A DNA stretch of 64,000 bases from Forficula auricularia (taxonomy: Eukaryota; Arthropoda; Insecta; Dermaptera; Forficulidae), in the NCBI GenBank assembly GCA_024734495.1, contig JALMQS010000852.1, forward strand, positions 1,426,001 to 1,490,000. Direction: 5' to 3'. The translations under genes were made by a program, and so were the position numbers. Shown piece after piece: positions 1 to 11,623 of this stretch (its first letter is position 1; every line of letters starts with the position of its first letter). The notes under the pieces are model-generated. The model did not search any database. It saw nothing but the letters and a program-made list of their open reading frames with translations, and was not told the origin of the DNA.

Positions 1-96
1 CCCCCTGATATAAATAAACTTTTATTTGAAACTTTTTTTCACATAATGCACTGTTTTTGAGTTATAAGACTGTCTCAAGATAAAAAACTCACCCGG
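1..96 (+). repeat. Right arm end of the CCGGGTGAG foldback family
   Basis: Ends in CTCACCCGG and matches the right ends of the complete foldbacks at 34372-35837 and 41079-42441 over nearly its whole length. It is the inner edge of a third copy cut by the window border, inside NBAS intron 18. Confidence 0.8.
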
Positions 97-249
97 CATA
101 TCAGAAGGTTTCGCCCCCTTCGGAAATCACCTTCTGACATATAATATATACAATACAAAATAATCTACTAAGATCTTTGATAAAATTATCCTTATACAAT
201 TTCTCATTTAAAAAAAAAAATAATAATAATAATAATTAAAAAAGCTAAC

Positions 250-557
250 CTTTCGGCATCCAATTCAGGTAATGAAGAAAGAACAGCTAACGTTTGTTCA
301 ATTTGATCACAATTGGGATAAGCATAGAAGCAACCTATCAGTAGATGAATATATACGTCTTCGTCAGGGATTAACGTTTTGATCTCCGAGTTGTCACGAG
401 TGAAAAGAGCCAGAGGTTTCAACAGATCTCTTGAACTGAGATCAACCAGGAAATCGTAAAGAAGTCGATTTCGAGCGCCGGGGCGACGCACTTCACATCG
501 ATCCAGATAAGGAACGAGAAAAACATTTAAAGCATCGACGAATTTCTCGGTGGAAGT
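250..557 (-). CDS. NBAS: NBAS exon 18 (residues 931-1033)
   Basis: Acceptor TTTTTAG, donor GTTAGC. It encodes TEKFVDALNVFLVPYLDRC and TLIPDEDVYIHL followed by YAYPNCDQIEQTL, matching NBAS. It ends in phase 2, so the reading frame must continue in an exon to the left of base 1. Confidence 0.93.
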
Positions 558-3500
558 CTAAAAACAAAACACCCGATAAAGAAATCTTATATTATTAAAT
601 ATGCAAGTTACTTCTTAAGAGTAATTCTATTGAAATTATAATCATTTAATTTAATTTTTAAATTACTTGCTTCATTCTAATTAAATCTTATTATATTAAA
701 CGAGTAAATCTTGTATATATATATATGGTATTTGGATGAAATTCACGGGTTAGGAGGGTTTTGTGTTGGCGATTCGATCTGTCACGGTCTCATCTTCGGC
801 TAAGTTGTTTTTGATGGGTTTTTTGTTAAAATGTTAAAATGGTATCGGTCCATTTTACACATTGTTGAGCAAAGAGTCAAATTTAGAAGCATGTTTTTTT
901 TCATATATAGTAGTACACTCAGTAAAGTACAAATTTCAAATTTTCATTTTTTTTATTATTTTAATATATTTAAATAAGAAAGAAATCAATTAGACGAGTC
1001 AAATATAGCATTGAATTCATAAAATAATTTTTAAGAAAAAAATAAAAACCGACTTCAAAAAATTAAATGCAACAAATAAAATACACTAAAAGGTATAAAA
1101 TAATTTTTTTGCAACGAAATTTTCTCTGGAGAGAGACGGACTGGTAGAAATTTTAATTGAAAGTAATGGAAGGCAGCCCAGAGGTAGTGAGGAAAGAAAA
1201 AATTAACACATATCAAATAAGGTGTAATTTATTGGAATCCTTCCTCCTTTCCTTTCAAACCGACGTTTCTGAGGATTTTTCCCTCCTTCTTCAGGGTTTC
1301 AAAGGGTCAATGAATGAAACAAATAAAATGTTTCCTTCTTCTCTCCACAGTAGTGTTCAAAAACTTTCTTCATTTTTAACAAAAGGCATAGAAAGACAAA
1401 TATTTTTTTCCTTCTTTTCTTTCCTCACTACCTCTGGGCTGCCTTCCATTACTTTCAATTAAGTATAAAATAATTATTATCTTATTTAGTTACAACTAAA
1501 CGACGAAGTATTAACATGAAATTACTTTTTGAAGTCGGTACCAAACAAATTATACCTATAAGCGAGCGTACCCGCTAAACGTACTAAGTAAGATCCGTCG
1601 AGTGCGATTCATAAAAGGTATATGTTTGGCACGGACTTCAAAAAGTAATTTCATGTTAATATTTCGTAGGGTAGTTGTAACTAAATAAGTTAATCATTAT
1701 TTTATACCTTTTAGTGTATTTTATTTGTTGCATTTAATTTTTTTGAAGTCGGTTTTATTTTTTTTATAAAAATTATTTTTATTTTTCTCTTTTTAGTGAT
1801 GTTATTAATAGTGATCATATCATCAGAACTTGACCAAATTAATATGACACCATCCCTAACACACCCCCTATCGGATAAAAAAAGAATCATCGAAATAGGT
1901 TTATAAACAAAGAAGTTAGGTCTAAACAAACCTAATAAAAAGGGTCTAATAGCTATGAAAAAAAAATGGGACCAATCGGAAGCTAGACTGGACTCAATGC
2001 AAAAAAAATTTCAAAATCGGTTGACAATTGGCGGAGATATGAGGTAACATAGGAACAAAAAAAAAAAAAAAAAAAATTCAGTCGAATAGAGAACCTCCTC
2101 CTTTTTTGAAGTCGGTTAAAAATTAGTTTATTTTTTTTTTATTTAACAAGAAATAATTGAAAATCGTGATTATTTGAGTCAAATTCACAGTATATAATAT
2201 TCAATGTTCATTTTTGAACAAGAGCAGAGAGATAGCAGGGAGGTCATTTAAGATCGACGTCAATGATAAAATAAGGCCCTGATTGGCAGTCCCCCCAGGA
2301 AAGGGTAGAATTCAGAGAATTTTAACCACATGGAGGATGGCAGAACGCCGTAGAAGGAGGACCAGGGGAAACACCGAAAATCGTATAAAAAGCCGAGCAG
2401 AAGACAAAACGAGGAGATCGATTTATTTTCAAAAGCGATTGCCGCTGAACTACCAAAGTTACGGGCAAGAGCTAATAGAAAGATCTCCACTCCTGCCTGC
2501 ACTGGTGACGTCAGGCTGATCGAACCACGATACAGCTGAAAGATCCACTGCAGCTCAAAGGCTCTATTCTTTATATAGGCCCGTGTGATCAGCAGGTTCA
2601 GTTCAAAACAGCCTCTCTGCTGTCCACACGTTAAAAAAGCCTCAAGCACGCTGTGGTACACCTTCGTCGAGAAACTCCACGGAACCTCCGCCGCCACGCT
2701 GGGTCATCGGGAGCCATTCAACGCACATCAAGAATTAAACGTAAATCTTCCTTCTACCATTTTCGCTTGAATATTCTCTGCTATACAAACCCATCCGTCA
2801 AATATAAATTTCATTGTTCACCTTGCAATACAAATAAACTCTCATTAAAGCTGTTAAATTCAAAAGTGACGTTAATAAATTATTTATACTGTTAATTTTA
2901 TTTTTGAATATTATTTTGTTGTAAAATCCCCCATTTCATTTTTCAGCTAGATTAAATTTTTTATTATTTTATTTTGCAAATTTTAAATTTTTTTTTTTTA
3001 TTTTTTTTGAAAATCATTGCATCAGTAGAGAAAATTTAAACACATAAGAGTAACTTCAGTAGATTAGAAATTTAGTACAACGAGATTCCATTGAGTTCAC
3101 ACAACCCGAGACATACGAAAAACAGGTTAGTATTTTCACGATCAGAATCATCCCTCAATAAGATCCCAACTTCCTTTCCTCCCCCCCCCCCCCCTGAGAA
3201 CCCTCATCCCACATCCTATTGAAATGTATATTTACATTTTTATTCTCAATTTCCTTTTAATTTTTAATTGGTTTTTTAATTTTAAATTCAACTAATAGAT
3301 CATTACAAATATTATTATTGTCAAGTAGAATGGCTTCAAATTCGCGCCATGAGTTTGGTGTAGGGTTTTTGAATGAGCCAATCTGTGTGTTGGCACCTCT
3401 GAAATTCGAAGTGATGAGATGACATGTTTTTGGAACAAAGAAGTGTGTTTTAAGTTTATAGATGAAAGTGGTCAAATAATTGTTATAGAGTATAGTCAAG

Positions 3501-6500
3501 TTATTGCTGAGTTATTGTTTGTATTTGGAAAAGTTTTGTTATATATATATAATCTTCAAGTTGTTATTAAATATAAATTGTTAAAACGAATTTATTAACC
3601 CATTTATTTCCTTTGTTAACATTCGTTCAGGATTCAAATTCGAATCCCCATACCTTAATCTAATATTGAATAAGTAATTCGACATTAGTGGCATCCCTTG
3701 TGGGGAAAATAATCTTATTTCGATATTTTAAATATTAAGATTATTTTTATTGAAAATGGATCCTGTCGAAAGGCAACGAATGGAAACCGAGTTGAGAAGC
3801 TTGAAGAAACAGAGAGTGAATTCAAGAAGAGCATTCACAAATATATACATCAAAATGAAGACATCGTTGGGAAATGAGAACACGCCTCGAGATCAACTCA
3901 TTTTGGAATTTCGATTGGCTGAAGAAAAGTCTCAACGATTAATAGCGCTGGAAAATCAGGTTAGCGAGCTAATATACAAATTAATAAAAGACGAGGCAGA
4001 ACTGGCTACCGAATTTGACCTCTGTGAAGAATATAGAGAGAAATGGACCGAATTGGTCTATTTTTATGAGAGGAGGACAAACGTGAAGTGCACGGCTGGA
4101 TTGGCAAGTGTTCAGTCCGGTGGTACTTCACGAGAGCTTCCCAGAATGGAGAGGCTTAAATCGGATGACGACGTGAAGTGCTCGGCTGGATTGGCGGGTG
4201 TTCAATCCAGTGGCACTCCACGAGACCTTCCCATAATGGAAAACCTTAAACCCGATGACGACGTGAAGTGCGCGGCTGGATTGGCAAGTGTTCAATCCAG
4301 TGGCACTCCACGAGACCTTTCCATAATGGAGAACCTTGAGCCCGATGACGACGTGAAGTGCGAGGCTGAATTGACGAGTGTTCAATCCAGGGGCACACGA
4401 GAGATTACAAGAATGAAACTCCTTGCAGCGACAAAAGGAGCTCTGAATCCAGCTGATTTGGGCAGCAGAGGTTGTTCTCCGCGCCATTTAATAGAATCTC
4501 GATGGTGGGAGGGGATGTCTTGTGTGATGATACCTCGAAAAGACTGGCCTACTAACAACGTTTTGTTGCGAGAGGAGAGAAAACGGAAGAGAAGTTGGAA
4601 GAGAAGAAGACAGAAGAGAATTTGGAAGAGAAGAAGACAGAAGAGAAGATGGAAGAGAAGAAAAATTAGGGATCCGGCAAGATATCGGGAAGTGTCGGAA
4701 AGTGAGTGTTAAAAGGTTTACCTTTTAAGGTGGGAGTGTGTCAAGTAGAATGGCTTCAAATTCGCGCCATGAGTTTGGTGTAGGGTTTTTGAATGAGCCA
4801 ATCTGTGTGTTGGCACCTCTGAAATTCGAAGTGATGAGATGACATGTTTTTGGAACAAAGAAGTGTGTTTTAAGTTTATAGATGAAAGTGGTCAAATAAT
4901 TGTTATAGAGTATAGTCAAGTTATTGCTGAGTTATTGTTTGTATTTGGAAAAGTTTTGTTATATATATATAATCTTCAAGTTGTTATTAAATATAAATTG
5001 TTAAAACGAATTTATTAACCCATTTATTTCCTTTGTTAACATTCGTTCAGGATTCAAATTCGAATCCCCATACCTTAATCTAATATTGAATAAGTAATTC
5101 GACAATTATATATATTAAAAGTTGAAAAATTTAATTGATTGAATGATGAATGATTGATAAAGAACCAATCGACTTGATTGGGGAATAATGGAATTGAAAT
5201 AATTATCGGAAAAGAGGTTTTTTTATCTAATTAGATTTTTCCCCTTATTAAAAACAAGGACTAAAGATGAATAAGGACACTCGATGGTGGAGAAGTAATC
5301 TCCGGAATCGAAGCAAAAATACAATGTATACATTAATTAATGTAAAATAATTGGTTTAATAAAATTTATAAAAAAAAAAAAAAAAAAAATAATTGATTAA
5401 AAATAGAATTTTAAATCCCACAAGCGTATTTTTCTATATTAGAATTTAGCAATTTAAATGATGAACTCAAAAATTGTTATTTAATTAAAAAAAAATATTA
5501 TAAGGTATTTATTTATATACAAATAGATGTATACATATATACATACATATAATCTGTGGGCCACTACAAGACTTGAAATGCAAAAACTGGGGGGAGATGT
5601 GGGGGTGCGGTGGTGGGGGGAGTGGTTTCGGGGGGGTATAAGTGGGGGGATGCAGGGAGGGGTGAAGTTGTGGTGGTCCGGGGGCGAGAGGAGGGTTCGT
5701 GGATTAATATAATATAGCTTTTGACTGAAGCAAAAAGTTACCGAGCATCGCTCATGCTCGGTGGCCAGGTACTAAGTATTAATTAAACAAAGATTCACTA
5801 AAACCTTCAAAAGCCTTAATACCTAAATTTTTTTAAATATTTTAACTGTATATAATGTAACAAATACATATAAGCTATGTTCTCAATTGTTTAATTTGAA
5901 ATGTCTTTATTGTATAAATGGTATGATTCCTTTAAGACACTTTTGAACATGCTTTAATTCTCCTTACCCTAGACATTAACAATTTGGCAATTTCTAGTTC
6001 CGACATCTTTTCCAAATCCGTCAATCGAATTTCCTCCAGGTTCACTTGATAAACCAGAGTGTCTAACGTTAAAAGATGATCATGAAGTTTATTAATGTTC
6101 TGCAAATAAAAATAGAAAATAAAATTCAATATTAGTTTCAATATTCTAAATATTATTAATTATAGTGAGAGCCGTAGCGTGGGTGGTTTGAGCGGCTCCC
6201 CCCTTCGCCCTGTACCAAAATATTAACCACTAGATTATAACATCAATACAATGTAAAATTTATATTCAGTTTTTTGTTAAGCCTCCTGATGAAGGGTTTA
6301 TAGCCCGAAATATGTATAGAGATAAATAAAAAATCTCCAAAATATAATTTAAAAGATTTTTTAATTTTTGTAATTTTATTTCCACTTTGTGAAACACAAC
6401 TATAATCCGTTAAATAATTCCTGTGTAATTAAATCTTATTTAAGATCATCGATGGCAAATGAGAGATGTACAAATTTAGCTATTATATCTATTGAAAACA

Positions 6501-9500
6501 ACGTAGCCACTTCACTAGATTACACTACAGTAGTAAGATAATTTTTGGAGTGTAAACCACGCAGATGAGTGAAATTTTAATTTTGTTTTTTTTATATTAT
6601 AGAAATATTTATTTAAAAATATAAGACGGGGGGGGGGGGGAGGAATTTTATCCTTTCGCACCGGGCGCCGTAATATCACGCTACGGCTCTGATTACACTG
6701 CTCGACAAAAATTAAACAAAAATTTCTCCACGTAAACCGGACAAAGGATTCTAGTTGAGTTACGCTGATTATCATGCAATTTCCCGATTTTTTACAATAC
6801 GTCAGAGTTTTGAGATATTATCGGTCAAAATCACGGAAAAGGCCATTTTGACCTATTTTCGAGTCCCATTAAATATTAAACAGCAATATTTGAAATCAAA
6901 ATATTTTGTTGACGTAATAGAAACCAGTTTCCTCTTTGATTTTCAAATTACCACTTGCTTTTAGCTCAATTAGAACTCGAGTTATAACTAAAAAACTAAG
7001 ACCATATGATTTTATCTATGTTTTTTACTTTATCCAATGCGAAGCATGGGTAAAGTATTATTTATTTATTTATTTATTTATTTCAACGGCTAAAAAGCCT
7101 CAATTTACAAAATTATAAGAAATAACAATACTCATTACATACATCAATAATATTAATTACATACATCAATACATTACATAATTATATATTAACATTTCAT
7201 TCATTATTCATAAACAAGCGTGAGCTTCTTGAACAAAGCCGCTACCTTATTGATTTCCAAGGAAAATTCCTGAGGGTTAACCAATTTTGGTGCCAGCTCA
7301 TTGTAACAATGACAGAGTCTGAAGACTGGATTTCTTTCAGGATGTCTACCAGTAGGCATCTCTGGATAGAATGGCATTGTTCTTCTTAATGCATAATTGG
7401 GGCTATGTAGGGGAAATAGAGCAGAGAGCTCTGTACATTTTACCTGACCTGACATAATTTTATATATAAATATGCAATCAGAGGCTATCATACAGGAATT
7501 TACAGAAGCTAGGCAGAAGGACTCAGCAGCAAGAGTGTAGTTATGATTAAATCTTGACATTGGATTATCAGTAAGTGATGCTAATTTTCTTAGAACTTTG
7601 TGCTGAACTCTCTCAATCCTATCAATGTCACCCCTCAAATTCGGTCTCCAAATAGCAGATGCATACATAAGTATGGATTTAGTTAGAGTTGAATATAAAT
7701 ATTTAATCACATCAGGACTTTTGAATGACTTAGTGCTACGAGAAATAAAACCCCAACTCTGATTAGCTCTACCCACCACATACGTGATGTGTTCTTTAAA
7801 GGTGAGTTTGGAGTCGAAAATAACTCCAAGATCTTTAATAGAGTTAACTCTAGTACAGGTAGTGCCAATAATCGGTCTGGCGGCAAGCGCGACTTCAAAG
7901 GGTCCTCAGGTAAAGACTACGGAACCCATGGACTCAATTAAGGTCACAAATTGTAGTATTCAATTAGATTGAATTTTAGCAAGTGACGATTTTGACAAAA
8001 ATTACCTGGGATCTCGTCGAGAGGCCAAAAAGTGCCATTTTTTTGGAAGTGCGTGCGGATGGATGGATGGATGTTATCGTTTTTTTTCGTCCACGATTTT
8101 TTCCACACCGCTGCACCAATTGAAATGAAAACCTAACATTATTTTAACAAAATGAAGCGCTGATTAGTTTTTGGTACATATCGGCCCACAAACATTAGTA
8201 CTTTATTTCAGTACTTTTTTAGTTTGTTCTAAATATCTTGAAAATGACTTAACCAATTTTGATGAAATTTAATATTGTAATTGAGTACCTTGAGGACCAC
8301 AAAAATGGTCATATAAAATTTTTTGTAAAATTATATTTTAAAGTACTTTACCCTAGACTACGATAGTTCATTGGATAAAGTTTAGCAACGATCCGTTGCA
8401 GTTTATTATCGTTTATAATCACATAGTTTCAGTTTTTTAGTTATAACTCGAGTTCTAATTGAGCTACAAACAAGTGGTAATTTGAAAATCAAAGAAGAAG
8501 CTGTTTTCTGTTACGTCAATAAAATATTTTGATTTCAAATATTGCTGTTTAATATTTAATGGGACTCGAAAATTGATCAAAATGGCCTTTTTCGTCATTT
8601 TGACCTATAATATCTCAAAACTCTGACGTGTTGTAAAAAATCGGGAAATTGCATGAAAATCAGCGTAGGAAACTCTACTTGAATCCATTGTTAGGTTTAA
8701 GGGGAAAATTTTTTGTTGATCAGTGTTATAGTTATGATATCAAGCAAGCTTACTTCATCCTCAACTCCTCTATCTTTGGCCAATTGAACAAGCGAGAGAG
8801 CAAAATCGGCTCGACAACTTCGGTTTTCTATTTGTCTCGTTCGCATACTGTACCATTTGGTGACGATCTCGTTAGTGAGAGATTCACAGTTTGCAAATTC
8901 CCGTAATATTGGATCTTCATCAAAGAGACCGTAGCCATCACGTAATGTGTTCATATTGTATTTGCTAATTAACGTTAGATCCGTCACAGTATCAATGAAC
9001 GATTCCGGTGAAATATCATGATCAGCCGGGGCTCCGGATACTTGCCTAGAAATTAACATTATACGAGTAATATTAGTAATGACCAAAATTAAAATGATAA
9101 ACGGTGTTTTCCATATAATATGAGAAATACATTTTTTATTTATTTAATTTATTTTAATGCAATCAAATGATAGATCCTTCTATTACAGAAAAGAAGAGGG
9201 GAGAGTGATTAAGATAATATAGTTGTTTCACCATATGGGTTTTCTTAAGATTTTTTTGAAATTTAGACAGATTATTACTTAAATACTTGTGCATCGATTG
9301 GTGGCAAAACGAAATTTATGAACAATATAGTTCCGGAGATAATAAATTCCAAAGATAGAGTTTTTCAGACTCTTATACATTGCACTATACGGGATATCGG
9401 AAAGTTTACATACATATTTAATTATAATTAAGAAACTCTTCTTACCATTGTAATAAAAAACTAAACCAACATTAAACAATAAAATGTTTCATTTTAATTT

Positions 9501-11570
9501 TAGAACTACTGAGGATGGCCAACCAGTGGTGACCGAAACTGTATAGTTTATCAATTAAATAATTCAAATAATTAGTGAAATTATTGGTTTATTATATTTG
9601 TGACAAAAACAACCCTTCATTTAACAAAAAAAATTAAACAATAACTAATATATTTTTTAAGAACATTTTAATTCATAGTTAGAACACAGTTTCTCAGATA
9701 ATAATTAATAAATAATGAAAAATTTACAGTAAAAACAAGCTGGCAACAACGCATTTATTTAACCTAAAAAGTGGATTAACTTTAATACTTTTTTTTGACG
9801 TTTTTTCGCTTCAGCCATTGTCGCAACAGCTTTTAATCGTTTATTAAGAACTTTATGTTTTATAAATCGACCTTTCTCCCCCGCCTCTGATCACCCTCCA
9901 CCCCAGTAAACCTAGCCCCTAGGTACAGACACAGGCATAAATGGCCTTTAGTAGTCTCCTGGACCCCACCTTTCCCCTAGACCCCACCTCCCAACCTCAA
10001 CCCTTGGACCCAGCTTTCCCCCGGACTCCCACCCCCACCCTCTGGGCGGACGGACATAGGTAGGTAGGTAGTTACAGAGGCAAGCACAAATGCCCTTTAG
10101 TAGTATGTGATTATAAAATGATTAAAAAAATTAAGTCCATGTTTTTTTTTCTTTTTTATTTTTACTGTACTTAAGTTAATTTTGTGGGCTTTAATATCCT
10201 CCAGCTTAGAGCCCCCAGGAATCTAGATTCCGCCCCTGAGTGTTGCTAAGAATCTTGACGAAAAATTAAAACTAGAAGATGACATGGGTTTCATTTTAGA
10301 ATGACCCTTATCCAAACCATTTTGCAAATTGTTGAAACACCCATTTCGAAAGAGGGCACTATATTTAAAGCAAAACGCTCCATTGCATCCTTAATTTTAT
10401 TTCTGTTTTTATAATTCCCCGATGTAATCAAGAGACAGGAGGGCTTGAACATCTTCTATTATTTTCAGAGTCCTCTCCACCTCACCATTTTAGGGGCCCC
10501 TCATAATAACTGAATTTGTTAATGTTGAAGCGCACAAAGTTTCTGGGGAAAAAATAAATGTTATAATTTAATAAATATAAAATAAAATTGTTTTTATAAT
10601 CTTGTTCAGAGTTTTTTTTTGAATTTTGAAAGTCCTCAAAGATATTAGTTGCCTTGTCTATGACTTAGAGCCGGTTGTATGTCGCAAAGTAAATTCTTTT
10701 ACCACTAACCAAGGGTAGTTGGTATATGGAGAGGCTGGGATGGCCAATCAGATGACAGGCACTAAAAGTTCCTGTCATCTGATTGGCCATCCCAGCCCCT
10801 TCATTTACCATCTACCCTTGGTTAGTGGTAAAAGAATTTACTTTGCGACATATATACAACCGGCCCTTAAAACGTTTGTATCGCGACAGTCCCAGAAGAT
10901 GAGAAAAATGTCCCGAGACAAAAGTCCCCAGATGTGTACTAGCCTTAATAGTCGGTAAACAGTGGGACAAGAAGAGAATTCCACTACATAGAAGTCATTG
11001 GTGAATGAAGTGGTTCGACACTTCTCCAATTTGACTAAGAAGGGGTTTTGAGATTAAGAGGATCGCGTATTACGTGCAAATCAGGCTTTTGGAGGAATTA
11101 TTAATTTATCTCATGGGAACAGATGCCCCGTAATAATATCTATAAAATATGAGAGTCAAGCTTGGTCAGCGAGTCATGAGATTATTGTTTCATTTTAACA
11201 GAGGGGTGAACCGCGATTGGAATTAGGTTTATACGTCTTTGGAATTATGTGGAATTATTTTGGAATTCATTAGATAATGGCCCTTCATCTATTGTCTTCT
11301 ACTTAGAAATAAAAGTGGAAGTGGAAGTAGGTGTACACAATTTAGGTCGAGGTTCACCCCTGATTTCAACTAATAAAAAAAATATTATAATTTCTTCTTC
11401 TTTTTTAATGAATGAAAATTAAATAATATATATTTATCTCACAGCTTCATTTAAGCAAGCTTGAGATCTCACCCATTTAAAGTTTGAGAATAGGTTGAGG
11501 TCGTTTCGGCCCCAAGGCCTCTAATCATTCGCTTTACCGCATGAGACTCTTAATAATTTTTCAATGAATG

Positions 11571-11623
<53 letters not shown>

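Larger units (their letters stand above)
1043..1765. repeat. Foldback element with AAGTCGGTT termini, interrupted
   Basis: Left arm (1043-1104, then 1463-1560) and right arm (1625-1765) are inverted copies beginning and ending with ACCGACTTCAAAAAA. The centre is near 1590. The left arm is split by a 357-bp insertion at 1106-1462. Confidence 0.75.
3319..5104 (+). mobile_element. Compact BEL/Pao LTR retrotransposon
   Basis: Two direct repeats of 366 bp, TGTCAAGTAG to TTCGACA, appear identical by eye and flank a 1,054-bp interior. The 5-bp duplication ATTAT is at 3314-3318 and 5105-5109. A TGGCATCCCTTG stretch just after the left LTR may be the primer-binding site, and a purine tract (4728-4738) precedes the right LTR. 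The single ORF shows BEL/Pao relationship. The element lacks protease, reverse transcriptase and integrase, so it would need helper proteins; matching LTRs suggest recent insertion. Confidence 0.9.
3225..5773 (+). mobile_element. Helitron-like element copy A, interrupted by a BEL/Pao element
   Basis: The pieces 3225-3318 and 5105-5773 match consecutive parts of the family seen complete at 39594-40462. The right end has the hairpin CCGAGC...GCTCGG followed by TGGCCAGGTACT at 5773. A G-rich tract (5585-5700) precedes it. The left part lacks the family 5' end. Confidence 0.65.

Noticed and set aside
1157..1462. 101-codon ORF in the small insertion
   Set aside because: Both ends of the frame are the inverted copies of one sequence, so the openness is structural and not selected.
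2260..2697. 145-codon minus-strand ORF
   Set aside because: No family resemblance, no splice context and it overlaps other open frames; it is a by-product of higher GC in this block.
3750..4712. The 320-codon ORF as a host gene
   Set aside because: It lies exactly between LTRs with target duplications and contains BEL/Pao motifs, so it belongs to the element.
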